A stretch of DNA of 47,265 nt from Rhinopithecimicrobium faecis (GCA_017942165.1 JAGKSB010000018.1:1-47265), one strand, 5' to 3'. Numbered from the stretch's first letter, positions 25,978 to 35,246 are shown. Made by a program: numbers and translations. Notes: generated by a model not told the origin, from the sequence alone.

Positions 25978-27623
25978 TGGAGGAAATACTATTTAAAATT
26001 ATTCAAGCCCTGCATCCCATATGGCGCGCTATAGGTATAAATCCTACGCAGCTCTTTCATATATTGTCTCTGAAGTTACTTCTTGAAAAACGTACCCCAA
26101 AGCCGCTATTCTACGGTGAAAAGGCAAGTAAAGTAAGTCCATATTCCCATTGGTTGGTCGCATTGGTTCAGCTTGTATTAGGCTCCATGCTTGTGCTAGT
26201 CTTTACGCTACATGTTGATCTCTTCACCAGTGTCAGCATCTTTCTACTGCTGTTTATGTCGATTTTAGGCACTTCCTTGGTGCAGGATTTCACGGGCATC
26301 CTTCTTGATTCTAAGGATTACAGCATTATAAATCCCTGTCCCATACCTGATAATGTAATCTTGTGGGCGCGGATACTGTATATGTTTATCAAGCTTTTCA
26401 GCCAAGCATTGTTTCTGAGTATTCCTTGTATAAGCTACTTTATATACCAATTTCCATGGCAGGACTGTGGGCTTCTATTGCTGGTGCTGCCAGTCGCGGC
26501 AGTCACCGTATTATTTTTAGTTATCCTTCTCTATGTGGTAGCTTTGCGCTTTCTTTCTGTAGCTCGCTTTAAGAAACTGCTAGGAACCTTTCAATTACTT
26601 ATTTCGGCTTTAATTTTCGCATTATATATGTTTGGCTCCCACTTTATAGCGTGGGAATTTATTGCTGAGCTAAATCTTAAAGAGCCTCATTTTATGTGGC
26701 TTCTGCCTTCCCTGTGGTTGGCAAGTATATTTCAGGTTACGAGCGAAGCCTCGGATGTGGCTTACCTATTTATTCTTGGTTTAGGCTTTCCCATACTGCT
26801 GATGTATCTAAGCCGAGGGTATTTGGCGCAGGGCTTTGGTTCTAAAGTCGCTGAGGTCGCAGGGTCGGTGGTGAAAAAGGCTAATCGACCTTCCGCAGTA
26901 GGGGCGCAATTTCGCCTTTCTGCCCTGGTATGTAGCACGAAAGTGGAGCGCGCGGTATTTATTCTTGTAGGGCGGATGATGGCGCGTAGCCAAGCATTAA
27001 AACAGCAGTTTTACCCTAATTTGGTGATTGTGCCGATCTACTTTATTTATATTTTCTTAACGACAGGTGTCGAGGGGTATACAATGGCAGAAATCGCTGC
27101 CCATGTGCTCGCAAAAGGGAGTTACTTATTTCCCCTATATATGCTACTATTAGCATTTATTACACTCCTGAAAAATATTTCGTTAGCACAGGACTACAAA
27201 GCTTCGTGGGTGTTTTATGCGGCTCCAATTTCGAGCATGGGCGAGATACAAGCAGGCGTGATAAAGTCGATAGTGCTGCGTCTATACCTACCTATTCTGC
27301 TTTTGTTAGGAGGGGCTTTGGTTGCTATACTTGGGGTCCAACTCGTCAACGATGTGCTGTTAGCTGGCGCATTGTCCATTATCCTGATGATTGTGAAGGT
27401 GTATTACAGCCCAGCATATATTCCATTTTCGCAGCCTGCAGAGGTCCTCCATGAGAGCTTTTTCAAAAATATAACGCATTTAATTGTTATCATCTGTGTC
27501 GGCAGGGCACATTCTGCAATTAAAGATAATGAATCGCTTGTCTGGATATGTGCGCTTGTTGCTATGGCAGCAAGTTTTATAGGCTTGCATCTCTTGGCTA
27601 AAAAGCAGTTTAACAAACATTAA
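25977..27623 (+). CDS. ABC transporter permease (multi-spanning, substrate unknown)
   Basis: 548 aa with about 11-14 hydrophobic helices (clusters near 55-110, 130-230, 240-300 and 350-545), no signal peptide and no obvious extracellular domain. It resembles ABC-2-type exporter permeases of the large unassigned kind that pair with a DrrA-like ATPase. It is coupled to the ATPase gene by a one-base overlap. The segment 285-335 is a soluble, basic loop. Direction (export) is inferred from the ATPase type. Confidence 0.82.
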   Translation: MEEILFKIIQALHPIWRAIGINPTQLFHILSLKLLLEKRTPKPLFYGEKASKVSPYSHWLVALVQLVLGSMLVLVFTLHVDLFTSVSIFLLLFMSILGTSLVQDFTGILLDSKDYSIINPCPIPDNVILWARILYMFIKLFSQALFLSIPCISYFIYQFPWQDCGLLLLVLPVAAVTVLFLVILLYVVALRFLSVARFKKLLGTFQLLISALIFALYMFGSHFIAWEFIAELNLKEPHFMWLLPSLWLASIFQVTSEASDVAYLFILGLGFPILLMYLSRGYLAQGFGSKVAEVAGSVVKKANRPSAVGAQFRLSALVCSTKVERAVFILVGRMMARSQALKQQFYPNLVIVPIYFIYIFLTTGVEGYTMAEIAAHVLAKGSYLFPLYMLLLAFITLLKNISLAQDYKASWVFYAAPISSMGEIQAGVIKSIVLRLYLPILLLLGGALVAILGVQLVNDVLLAGALSIILMIVKVYYSPAYIPFSQPAEVLHESFFKNITHLIVIICVGRAHSAIKDNESLVWICALVAMAASFIGLHLLAKKQFNKH

Positions 27624-27640
27624 AGTGATAACGTTTTTTG

Positions 27641-27654
27641 TTGATTTAGGTCAA
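27641..27654. promoter_or_regulatory. Palindromic operator TTGATTTAGGTCAA upstream of the flavin oxidoreductase
   Basis: TTGAT-TTAG-GTCAA followed by GAAAT. The same 19-bp block (TTGAyTTArGTCAAGAAAT) occurs upstream of the pirin gene, and in both cases it starts 36 bp before the -7 element. It resembles the CRP/FNR half-site pattern TTGAY-N4-RTCAA. Confidence 0.65.
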
Positions 27655-27676
27655 GAAATATGCTGCGAAGAAAAAT

Positions 27677-27684
27677 TACTTTTG
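27677..27684 (+). promoter_or_regulatory. -7 element of the flavin oxidoreductase gene
   Basis: TACTTTTG, 30 bases before the ATG at 27715. No -33 element is evident; the operator covers that region. Confidence 0.6.
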
Positions 27685-27714
27685 TATCATTATATAAAAA
27701 TAACTCTATTACCG

Positions 27715-28752
27715 ATGAATATGGAATTAGGAATAAGCATGTTTGGCGATTTGCAAATAGCGGCAAATGGCCATATCCAATCGCCAGCGCAGCGCTTACC
27801 TGAGCTTTTGGAAGAAGTTAAATTGATGGATGAAGTAGGCTTAGACTACTTTGGAATTGGGGAGCATCATCGCGGAGACTATGCTGTCTCAAGTCCAGAG
27901 ATTATTTTGGCTGCCGCTGCCGCAGTAACAAAAAATATAAAACTAGGATCAGCCGTGTCGGTATTAAGTTCTGCCGACCCTGTTAAGTTATATCAGAATT
28001 TTGCTACGGTGGATTTACTGTCTCAAGGGCGAGCGGAGCTTATGGCTGGGCGTGGAAGTTTTATCGAGTCTTTTCCTTTATTTGGTTATGATTTAGCTGA
28101 TTACGCAGCTTTGTTTGAGGAGAAGTTAGATTTGTTATTGAAGATCAATGAGCAAGCTCGGATCAGCTGGACGGGTAAATTTCGTGCGCCCTTAGTCGAT
28201 CAAGAGGTCCTTCCACGGGCTGTGAACGATAAACTTCCTATCTGGATTGCCGTAGGAGGTACCCCTGAGTCGGTGTTACGTGCAGCACGCTTGGGGCTTC
28301 CTTTAATGATGGCAATCATCGGCGGAGCACCGCAGCATTTCCAGCCTTTATTCGACTTGTATAAGGAGCAGTATCAAGCTTCAGGTCACGCTATGGAGGA
28401 CTTCCAAGTAGGGATTCATGCACATTCCTTTTTTGGGGAAAATGGAAAGCAGACGGCAGACAACTATTTTCCATTATATGCGGCGCAGATGGATCGTATT
28501 GGGAAGAGTCGGGGTTGGCCGACCTATCAGCGTTCGCAATTTGACTTTGGAAGGTCCACACATGGCGCTTTGGTCATCGGAGACGCCAATGAGACGGCTG
28601 AGAAGATATTGCAGTTTCAGGAATCTTTCGGCTTGACGAGATTTGCAGCACACTTAGATGTTGGCGGGCCTTCACATGCGGATATAATGAAGGCTATTGA
28701 GATTTATGGTACGCAGGTTGCCCCACAAGTGCGGGCGGCATTAGCGAAATAA
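27715..28752 (+). CDS. LLM-class (luciferase-like) flavin-dependent oxidoreductase
   Basis: 345 aa TIM-barrel enzyme of the bacterial luciferase-like family. MELGISMFGD starts strand 1; YFGIGEHHRGDYAVSSPEI, KLGSAVSVLSSADPVK, RAELMAGRGSF and PIWIAVGGTPESV are characteristic flavin and substrate loops. It uses FMNH2 and O2, or reduces substrates with F420 or FMN; the substrate is unknown. The frame extends upstream to a GTG (27625), but that part overlaps the operator and promoter, so ATG 27715 is the start. It may belong to the same redox- or electrophile-responsive regulon as the pirin at 39059. Confidence 0.9.
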   Translation: MNMELGISMFGDLQIAANGHIQSPAQRLPELLEEVKLMDEVGLDYFGIGEHHRGDYAVSSPEIILAAAAAVTKNIKLGSAVSVLSSADPVKLYQNFATVDLLSQGRAELMAGRGSFIESFPLFGYDLADYAALFEEKLDLLLKINEQARISWTGKFRAPLVDQEVLPRAVNDKLPIWIAVGGTPESVLRAARLGLPLMMAIIGGAPQHFQPLFDLYKEQYQASGHAMEDFQVGIHAHSFFGENGKQTADNYFPLYAAQMDRIGKSRGWPTYQRSQFDFGRSTHGALVIGDANETAEKILQFQESFGLTRFAAHLDVGGPSHADIMKAIEIYGTQVAPQVRAALAK

Positions 28753-28775
28753 TAAGAACGGCAACTTAAAAACAT

Positions 28776-28805
28776 AAAAAAAGTCATCCCTAGGGATGAC
28801 TTTTT
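28776..28805. terminator. Perfectly palindromic bidirectional terminator
   Basis: A 28-bp perfect palindrome (28778-28805) with centre ATCCCTAGGGAT, A5 before and T5 after. It separates the convergent oxidoreductase and helicase genes. Confidence 0.9.
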
Positions 28806-28825
28806 ATCTTTCAGCGATTTACACG

Positions 28826-30172
28826 TTATCGTGCATTTCGGCTAGAAGATGAGCCTCTGCCGTTACTAGTGGCATTTCTTTTGGAGGAAGAATCACTGCT
28901 GCGTTTACTTCCTGCGTTGCTACGTGCATTGGCAGGTTTGGGTGCAGAACGACGGCTTTTGCCGTGGTTAGGTGATTTTCCAGGTTTTTTATTTCCTTTT
29001 CCTGGGATACGAATAGCGTCTAGAATTAATTTTCTAGCATCTAAAGCGTAGGGATTATCTTCCACAACGGGGATCTCCATACGGATAGATTTTTGGATAT
29101 CTTGAAGGTATTCAAATTCCTCTTCATCACAGAAGGAAACTGCGCTACCATCATGACCAGCACGCCCTGTACGGCCGATACGGTGTACATAAGATTCCGG
29201 AATATTTGGAAGGTCGTAGTTGATTACATTAGCAAGCTCATCGATATCTATACCACGTGCGGCAATATCTGTGGCTACAAGTACACGCGATTTACGGTCT
29301 TTAAAATCTGCTAAAGCACGTTGACGCGCACCTTGTGATTTATTACCGTGAATAGCGTCCGCTACAATACCTTTTTTATTTAATTCTTTAGCAATACGAT
29401 CGGCACCATGCTTAGTACGTGAAAATACCAATGCATGAGGAATATTACCTTTTTCTAATAAATGGATTAAGAGATCTTTCTTATTATTCTTAGAAACAAA
29501 GTAGACCGATTGATTAATTTTCTCTGCAGTAGTTGATTCCGGTGTAACCTCGATTTTTACGGGGTTATTAAGGATGGTGTCGGCTAATTTTTGAATTTCT
29601 GCCGGCATCGTTGCTGAGAATAAGAGCGTCTGACGTTTGCTAGGGATTAATTTTATGACGCGTTTAACATCGTGAATAAAGCCCATGTCTAACATTCTAT
29701 CAGCCTCATCTAAGACGAAGTATTCTAATTCGTCTAAGGAAACAAATCCCTGTCCCTGTAAATCTAAAAGGCGTCCTGGAGTGGCGATTAAAACATCAAT
29801 TCCACGACGTAATGCGTCTTTCTGTGGCTGCTGACCCACACCTCCGAAAATCACTAAATTTTTAATAGGAAGATCTTTAGCATAGGTGTTAAAGTTTTCC
29901 TCAATTTGAATCGCTAACTCCCGTGTTGGCGTCATTACCAGCACGCGGATTCTTTTATTTACGGATTTAACTTTAGAGTAGGATAACATTTGAAGGATAG
30001 GAATTGCAAAAGCTGCTGTTTTTCCAGTTCCTGTTTGTGCACAACCTAGAATATCTTTCTTGTCAAATATAACGGGGATTGCTTGCTCTTGAATAGGGGT
30101 AGGATTTGTATAACCTACAGCGTCTAATGCATTTAGAATAGGCGCTATTAATTTTAAATCTTTGAATTGCAA
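28826..30172 (-). CDS. RhlE-like DEAD-box RNA helicase with basic Ser-rich tail
   Basis: 448 aa from TTG 30172. Motifs are the Q motif (FKDLKLIAPIL...PTPIQ), AQTGTGKT, PTRELA, TPGRLL, DEAD, SAT and HRIGRTGR. After the core (about 390) comes a low-complexity Lys/Arg/Ser/Gly tail (from GKGNKKPGKSP to the end), an RNA-binding extension common in RhlE proteins. There is no ATG in frame before the core. A TTG at 30223 is part of the -7 element, so TTG 30172, giving MQFKDLKLIAPIL, is the most likely start. Role: ribosome assembly or mRNA turnover, often cold-induced. Confidence 0.9.
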   Translation of the reverse strand: MQFKDLKLIAPILNALDAVGYTNPTPIQEQAIPVIFDKKDILGCAQTGTGKTAAFAIPILQMLSYSKVKSVNKRIRVLVMTPTRELAIQIEENFNTYAKDLPIKNLVIFGGVGQQPQKDALRRGIDVLIATPGRLLDLQGQGFVSLDELEYFVLDEADRMLDMGFIHDVKRVIKLIPSKRQTLLFSATMPAEIQKLADTILNNPVKIEVTPESTTAEKINQSVYFVSKNNKKDLLIHLLEKGNIPHALVFSRTKHGADRIAKELNKKGIVADAIHGNKSQGARQRALADFKDRKSRVLVATDIAARGIDIDELANVINYDLPNIPESYVHRIGRTGRAGHDGSAVSFCDEEEFEYLQDIQKSIRMEIPVVEDNPYALDARKLILDAIRIPGKGNKKPGKSPNHGKSRRSAPKPANARSNAGSKRSSDSSSKRNATSNGRGSSSSRNAR

Positions 30173-30220
30173 ATGATTGTTCTTAAAATGCTTGTTACTT
30201 ATGTTGTAAGTTTTCAGACA

Positions 30221-30228
30221 CAAAGATA
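30221..30228 (-). promoter_or_regulatory. -7 element of the RhlE-like helicase gene
   Basis: TATCTTTG on the minus strand, 48 bases before the TTG start at 30172. Confidence 0.6.
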
Positions 30229-30294
30229 GGTAATTAAAAAATAAGTTAGCTTTTATTTATAATAATTGCCAAGGATTTCTAAAATATCTGAAAG

Positions 30295-30318
30295 CTATGC
30301 GTAGAAAACTACGCATAG
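30295..30318. terminator. 10-bp perfect hairpin after the 89-aa gene
   Basis: CTATGCGTAG-AAAA-CTACGCATAG. It sits just past the stop of the 89-aa gene; no T tract follows on the minus strand, so efficient termination is not certain. Confidence 0.55.
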
Positions 30319-30321
30319 ACC

Positions 30322-30591
30322 TTAATCATTTAAATCTGCGAGATAGATTTCATGGACGACGAATTTAACGTCTTTCATGGGTATTAACATGTCTAGAATA
30401 TCTTCAGATTCAATGCTATAAATCATTTCTTCGGCTTCAGGTAACTCGGAATCAGGAATGAGTTCAAAGAATTTTATGCCGCGACTGTCACTTAATTCCT
30501 CTACTTTAATGTAGGTGACGTCCTGATCTACCCAATTTTGCCAGATTTCCTTGTTAAATAGGTGGTACGGGTTGCTCGATGTATTTGCCAT
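30322..30591 (-). CDS. Small acidic protein of unknown function (89 aa)
   Basis: Strongly acidic, no signal or membrane helix, family not recognised. Probable beta-strands TYIKVEELSD, IKFFELIPD, VKFVVHEIYLADL and an acidic middle helix. It begins at ATG 30591, only four bases after a TAGCTTTG -7 element, so the mRNA is probably leaderless. It lies between the TonB receptor and the helicase, all on the minus strand, with its own promoter and hairpin, which supports a real gene. Confidence 0.65.
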   Translation of the reverse strand: MANTSSNPYHLFNKEIWQNWVDQDVTYIKVEELSDSRGIKFFELIPDSELPEAEEMIYSIESEDILDMLIPMKDVKFVVHEIYLADLND

Positions 30592-30595
30592 GGCG

Positions 30596-30603
30596 CAAAG
30601 CTA
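30596..30603 (-). promoter_or_regulatory. -7 element of the 89-aa gene (leaderless arrangement)
   Basis: TAGCTTTG, then CGCC and the ATG. Confidence 0.55.
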
Positions 30604-30618
30604 CAGATTAATGTTTAT

Positions 30619-32697
30619 TTAAAATTGCGTGCTTAAGCCAATTGTGTAATTTCTTGTTGCCGCAGGGTTGTAATAGCGCCCACCAAAAGCATTTATATCA
30701 TTCCCTAAGCTATATTTCTCATTGAAGATATTCGCTATCTGTGCGTGCAGAAGTAGGTTTCTTTTTCCGGAAAGGTTTATTTTCCAATCCCCTTTGAGCG
30801 TCATAATATTTACTGAATTGGCGTAGACAGTATTGGCATCATTCATGGGCATTTTTGAGGTGTACTGATGTAGAAGATAAGCTCCAAAGGAGGAAAACTG
30901 CATAGTCATTTGATTTACAATATTTTTTTTCGGTACCGCAGTGACATCATTTCCTGAAAAGTTATTCCTGTCTACCTGATAGCTTTTAAAGCGGTAATCT
31001 TGGAGTGTCCATGCGGAATTTAGGCTCCATGAGCGTATTGCCCCACTATTTCTAGGCTTCACAAGGTTTAGCGTCAGGTTTACTTCGAGTCCTTTTTGGG
31101 CAATTCGTCCCGCATTTTGGAAATACTCATTCCCTTGAGCGTCGAGCTGCCTCACAATACCCTGCTTTAAATCGTAGCGATAGGCTGCAACATCGATGGT
31201 TAACCACTTGTTCCAAAAGTCTATGCGGCTTCCGATTTCGTAGTTCGTCCCTTCCTCCGCTTGCAGCGCTGTATTGATCGCATTTGTCGAGGAGCGAACT
31301 TCAGCGATTGTTGGCGCTGAGAATCCTTTCGCTAGTACAGCGCGCAGGGTGAGGTTGTCAAAGGCGCGGTAGGAGGCTGCAAAGCGCGGCATCCAGGTGG
31401 GCTGGAAGCGTAATTGCTGAGCCCCAAGGCTGGGAGTGGGAAACTGCTGCTGTACGTTGATGGCATTTTCATTATAACTAACAGAGGCTTCCAAGCGTGT
31501 TCTTCCACCAATATATAGGGCATTTCTAACGAATAGGAAGTACTGCATATTTTGGAGTTTATCTTCCGCCTGTAGCCCCGTGGGCTTTCCTTGCAGGTTG
31601 TCACGATTGGTAATGTGAAACCACCCTTTTTGATATTCTACTCCCGCCTGGCTTTCCCACTGCAGCTGTTCATTCCATGATTGCTTGTAATTTATAAAAG
31701 TACGAAGCCCTACATTCGCTTCCTTTCGGTATTCATAGTTTGTGATAAAAGGATTTTCTATGTGGTTAATATTTGTAAATAGGACAAATTCATGGGAGAA
31801 ATTTCTTGTCAGCTGGCTGCTATGTGCTATCCCTGTATAAAATGACTTCATTTTTATACCCGCCTGTTGTGTTTCAGCACTTGGCGTAGTACCTGCCGCA
31901 GGTCTTGCCATGCGTGGATTCTCCTGATATTGCGCCAGCGTAAGTCCTCCGGGGGTTTCATAGGCTAAATCCGTATAATAACTGTATAGCTTTAGGGCAT
32001 TGTATTTACTGTATTTCCAGTTGTGTGCGGTATGAAAATTAAGTTTTTCCATAGCAGACTGTGCACGATAGCCTTCCGAGCGCGAATAATTCTGAGAAAA
32101 TGAGTAGCTGTAGCGCTCCGATGGCTGTTGGTTGATAAGGAGGCGTTGCTGCAACGTTCTAAAGGATCCATATGTTAAGGCAAACTGATTCTGGGGCTGT
32201 TGCTCCTGCAGTCCCATGGGGGTAATTTTTAAAACACCCCCGGTATTAGCGCCAAATAAGCTGCCATCAGGCCCTTTTAACACCGTAATCGAAGCAATCG
32301 TCTGCGGGTCGATAACATTGAAATACGTGTTACCACCAGCATCAGTCAGCGGAAATTCATCCATATAGATCTTTATATTTCGAATTCCAAAAGGGGAACG
32401 TAGTATATTTCCTCGTATAGAAAGGCGGTAGCTTCCTGGAGACCGCTCCTCCATACGCATGCCAGGCACCGTATTTAGGGCTGTTACTATATTATTTCCA
32501 TACTGCTGCTGTAGTTGCTGCTGGCTCAGCAGTTGTGCCGCTGAAGTAACGTCTTTCAAGAGCTGCTTTTGAAAATAGGCTTTCACCTCAATGGCATCTA
32601 ATTGAATATTTGTGATGCTGTCTTTAGGCTGTGAATAGCTATTTTCAATATTTAAGATCGCAAATAATGAAATAGTCAGAGAAGAATATACATTCAT
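30619..32697 (-). CDS. TonB-dependent outer membrane receptor
   Basis: 692 aa. A signal peptide (1-22, ending ENSYSQ) is followed by a plug domain (about 35-165) with LNTVPGMRMEERSPGSYRLSIRG, then IYMDEFPLTDAGG and VLKGPDGSLFGANTGGVL, and a 22-strand barrel ending in the terminal aromatic TIGLSTQF. It takes up a ligand with energy from TonB/ExbBD. No SusD-like partner, carboxypeptidase-like N-terminal domain or FecR is next to it, which favours a siderophore or cofactor-type ligand over a glycan. Divergent from a lipase-like gene; the 167-bp spacer is very AT-rich. Confidence 0.92.
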   Translation of the reverse strand: MNVYSSLTISLFAILNIENSYSQPKDSITNIQLDAIEVKAYFQKQLLKDVTSAAQLLSQQQLQQQYGNNIVTALNTVPGMRMEERSPGSYRLSIRGNILRSPFGIRNIKIYMDEFPLTDAGGNTYFNVIDPQTIASITVLKGPDGSLFGANTGGVLKITPMGLQEQQPQNQFALTYGSFRTLQQRLLINQQPSERYSYSFSQNYSRSEGYRAQSAMEKLNFHTAHNWKYSKYNALKLYSYYTDLAYETPGGLTLAQYQENPRMARPAAGTTPSAETQQAGIKMKSFYTGIAHSSQLTRNFSHEFVLFTNINHIENPFITNYEYRKEANVGLRTFINYKQSWNEQLQWESQAGVEYQKGWFHITNRDNLQGKPTGLQAEDKLQNMQYFLFVRNALYIGGRTRLEASVSYNENAINVQQQFPTPSLGAQQLRFQPTWMPRFAASYRAFDNLTLRAVLAKGFSAPTIAEVRSSTNAINTALQAEEGTNYEIGSRIDFWNKWLTIDVAAYRYDLKQGIVRQLDAQGNEYFQNAGRIAQKGLEVNLTLNLVKPRNSGAIRSWSLNSAWTLQDYRFKSYQVDRNNFSGNDVTAVPKKNIVNQMTMQFSSFGAYLLHQYTSKMPMNDANTVYANSVNIMTLKGDWKINLSGKRNLLLHAQIANIFNEKYSLGNDINAFGGRYYNPAATRNYTIGLSTQF

Positions 32698-32864
32698 AAT
32701 GCAACCTATTAATTATTATTTGAAAATACAAATACCCCAGTTTTGAGAAACCGTTATTAAATAATTAATAAGGAAAATAAATTATTATTGAGATATTAAA
32801 TAATATTACTAATTTAATTTGTAATTTTATAGTTTATTATAGCCTCTTGTTATATTTTCAACCT

Positions 32865-33695
32865 ATGAATCACGAAGTATCGTTAATTAAAAGTCACAGT
32901 TATTTGAAGATTTTTGTCCAACAATTTAAAGTTGACAATCCCATTGCCAGTGTTCTATTAGTCCATGGGTTGGGGGAGCATGCTGATCGTTACTTAACAT
33001 TTATCAAGGAGTTAAACGATGTAAATATAGCTGTTTTCACAATGGACCTCAGGGGATTTGGACGTTCTGAGGGATTGAAAGGTGATTTTTCAAGTTATAA
33101 AGCGGTATTAAATGATATCCGGTTGCTAGAAAATTTGGCTATAGCCTATGCGCCTGAGATTCCTATATTTCTTTACGGCCATAGCATGGGAGGAAATTTA
33201 GTTATAAACTATGGCCTTCGTGGACGTACGAAGGTGAAGGCTATTATAGCTTCTGCGCCGTATTTGGCGTTGACAAATCCCAAGGCATCTTGGTTAATGA
33301 AAACCGCAAATATCTTAAATAAGCTGTGTCCCACACTTCGTGTAAGCAATGGCATCAATGAAAATAAACTTACGCAGCTACCCGAGGTAGTGCGCGATTA
33401 TTTAGCTGATCCTTTAGTATACACAAAAATTTCTGTTCGAACATTTCTAGCGTTAGAGGCTGCAGCAGGTTATGCGATGAAGAATGCTTCCTTGTTACAG
33501 ATCCCTACTTTTATCTACCATGGCACGGATGATATGATCACGAGTCCTTTAGCGTCTGAGGCATTTGCCCTAAAGAATCCAGAATTTGTTACCTATATAA
33601 AAATTGAAGGAGGTTACCACGAGTTGCAGCATGATTTGAATGCGGCAGATTTTCGAACAAGAGTTATTGATTTGATACAATCAAACCTACGTTAA
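32865..33695 (+). CDS. Alpha/beta hydrolase, monoacylglycerol-lipase-like
   Basis: 276 aa. It has the oxyanion HGLGEHADRY motif, DLRGFGRSEG, and the nucleophile elbow GHSMGG. The acid is in HGTDDMITSP and the catalytic His in EGGYHELQHD, the order of the Hydrolase_4/monoglyceride-lipase group. No signal peptide, so probably a cytoplasmic lipase or lysophospholipase. The frame opens at TTG 32847, but ATG 32865 fits the family N-terminus. Divergent from the TonB receptor gene. Confidence 0.9.
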   Translation: MNHEVSLIKSHSYLKIFVQQFKVDNPIASVLLVHGLGEHADRYLTFIKELNDVNIAVFTMDLRGFGRSEGLKGDFSSYKAVLNDIRLLENLAIAYAPEIPIFLYGHSMGGNLVINYGLRGRTKVKAIIASAPYLALTNPKASWLMKTANILNKLCPTLRVSNGINENKLTQLPEVVRDYLADPLVYTKISVRTFLALEAAAGYAMKNASLLQIPTFIYHGTDDMITSPLASEAFALKNPEFVTYIKIEGGYHELQHDLNAADFRTRVIDLIQSNLR

Positions 33696-33877
33696 ATTTG
33701 TTTTTTTCTTTTCCTAATTAGCGGGCGATTGCGCGGCAATGCGCGAGCTGGATTTACCTATGTAATTATAGGGTAGCTTATAGATGCACTTATTGGTAGG
33801 TGTAAATGCATTATTGTGCAATATTTTATTTGTATCCTGCTAAATAATTAATTTTTTATATTAAATTCGGTTCGAAA

Positions 33878-33895
33878 TAATTGCACACGCAATTA
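33878..33895. promoter_or_regulatory. Inverted repeat TAATTGC-ACAC-GCAATTA before the DUF819 gene
   Basis: A perfect 7-bp inverted repeat with 4-bp spacer, 23 bp before the ATG at 33918. Weaker related repeats ATTGC-GCG-GCAAT (33728-33740) and ATTG-TG-CAAT (33813-33822) lie further upstream. Operator or leader hairpin. Confidence 0.45.
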
Positions 33896-33917
33896 GCTAA
33901 CAAAAAAATCTAATCAT

Positions 33918-35153
33918 ATGCCTATAACCGATACCGTCGTTGTCTTTGCCTTATTGATGTCCTTATTGGGGGTCGTCTTCTATGCCTCCAATTTAGAAAA
34001 TCCTTTATTGAAGAAGTTTTTCGCAGTTTTTCCACCACTCTTATTATGTTACTTTGTCCCTGGGATGATGAATACAATGGGACTTATTGATGGGAATGAC
34101 TCACCTTTACCGAGTATTGGAAGTCGCTATTTACTCCCTGCATGTTTAATCCTTTTTACTATCAATTTAAATATGAAGGAGATGTGGGCTTTACGTAAAA
34201 AAGCGGGAGTCATGTTTTTAGCGGGTACTCTTGGGGTGCTAGTTGGCGGTCCTATTGCGGTATGGATAGTGGCGCAGATGGCTCCACATATCGTTGGGGG
34301 CGAGGGAGCGGATGAGGTATGGCGCGGCTTAGGTACGGTTGCGGGATCCTGGATTGGTGGTTCTGCAAATCAGGTAGCTCTACGGGAAATTCTACAGCCT
34401 TCACCAAAATTATTTTCAGCGATGATCGCTGTGGACGTCTTTGTTGCTTATGGATGGATGGCCTTATTACTTTGGGGTGCAGGGCGTAATAAAAAGATGG
34501 ATGCCATTTTTAAAGCAGACTCTAAAGATGTGGATGAGCTGATGGTACGTATGGAGCAACGTGAGAAAGCCAATGCGCGTACACCAGAAGTAAAAGACTA
34601 TATCTATATGTTGGCGATTGCATTTGGTGCTACCGGTTTGGCCCATTTCTGTGCGGGGCCTATTGCGGACTGGTTCAGTCAGCATATGCCTGAGATGGAG
34701 CGTTTCTCTTTAACGTCCAAATTTTTCTGGATTATATTTTTTGCTACGGCCTTTGGAATATGCCTTTCCTTTACCTCAGCAAGGAAATTTGAATATGTAG
34801 GCTCTTCAAAATTAGGCTCCCTGTTTCTTTATATCCTGATTACAACCATCGGTATGCAGATGGATGTATTTGCAATTTTAGAAAATCCAGGCTTATTTAT
34901 CGTTGGATTTATATGGATTTTAATACACGCTACTATTATGTTTATTGTTGGAAAATGGATTAAGGCGCCATTTTTCTTCTATTCCGTAGGCTCATTATCA
35001 AATATTGGTGGGGTAGCATCAGCCTCCGTAATGGCTGCCGCATTTCACCCATCCTTAATATCTATTGGCGTTATCCTTTCAGTGTTTGGCTATGCTATTG
35101 GAACCTATGGCGGTTGGTTATGTGCTGTATTAATGCAATTAGTAAGTCCTTAA
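33918..35153 (+). CDS. DUF819 family integral membrane protein
   Basis: 411 aa with about 10-11 membrane helices. The family fingerprint is visible in YLLPACLILFTINLNMKEM, GVMFLAGTLGVLVGGPIA, the TVAGSWIGGSANQVALRE segment, and a second similar half near the C-terminus (SLSNIGGVASASVMAAAFHP). The two-repeat layout resembles sodium-coupled transporters of the bile-acid/gluconate type, but no substrate is established for DUF819. Single-gene unit with its own terminator. Confidence 0.9.
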   Translation: MPITDTVVVFALLMSLLGVVFYASNLENPLLKKFFAVFPPLLLCYFVPGMMNTMGLIDGNDSPLPSIGSRYLLPACLILFTINLNMKEMWALRKKAGVMFLAGTLGVLVGGPIAVWIVAQMAPHIVGGEGADEVWRGLGTVAGSWIGGSANQVALREILQPSPKLFSAMIAVDVFVAYGWMALLLWGAGRNKKMDAIFKADSKDVDELMVRMEQREKANARTPEVKDYIYMLAIAFGATGLAHFCAGPIADWFSQHMPEMERFSLTSKFFWIIFFATAFGICLSFTSARKFEYVGSSKLGSLFLYILITTIGMQMDVFAILENPGLFIVGFIWILIHATIMFIVGKWIKAPFFFYSVGSLSNIGGVASASVMAAAFHPSLISIGVILSVFGYAIGTYGGWLCAVLMQLVSP

Positions 35154-35206
35154 ATTTCTTAATAACAGTTTATAGTCATAGACTATTCATATATACGATT
35201 TCATTT

Positions 35207-35237
35207 AAAAGCATATCAATAATGATATGCTTTTTTT
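35207..35237 (+). terminator. Terminator of the DUF819 gene
   Basis: Stem AAAAGCATATCA / TGATATGCTTTT (35207-35218 and 35223-35234), continued by T to 35237; the A run gives some activity on the other strand. Confidence 0.9.
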
Positions 35238-35246
35238 ATAGGCTAT

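Noticed and set aside
27625..27714. GTG-initiated N-terminal extension of the flavin oxidoreductase
   Set aside because: It runs through the operator and -7 element, and the family normally begins at MELGISMFG.
32698..32864. Cobalamin or other riboswitch before the TonB receptor
   Set aside because: The spacer is almost pure A/T with no B12-box or other conserved riboswitch core.
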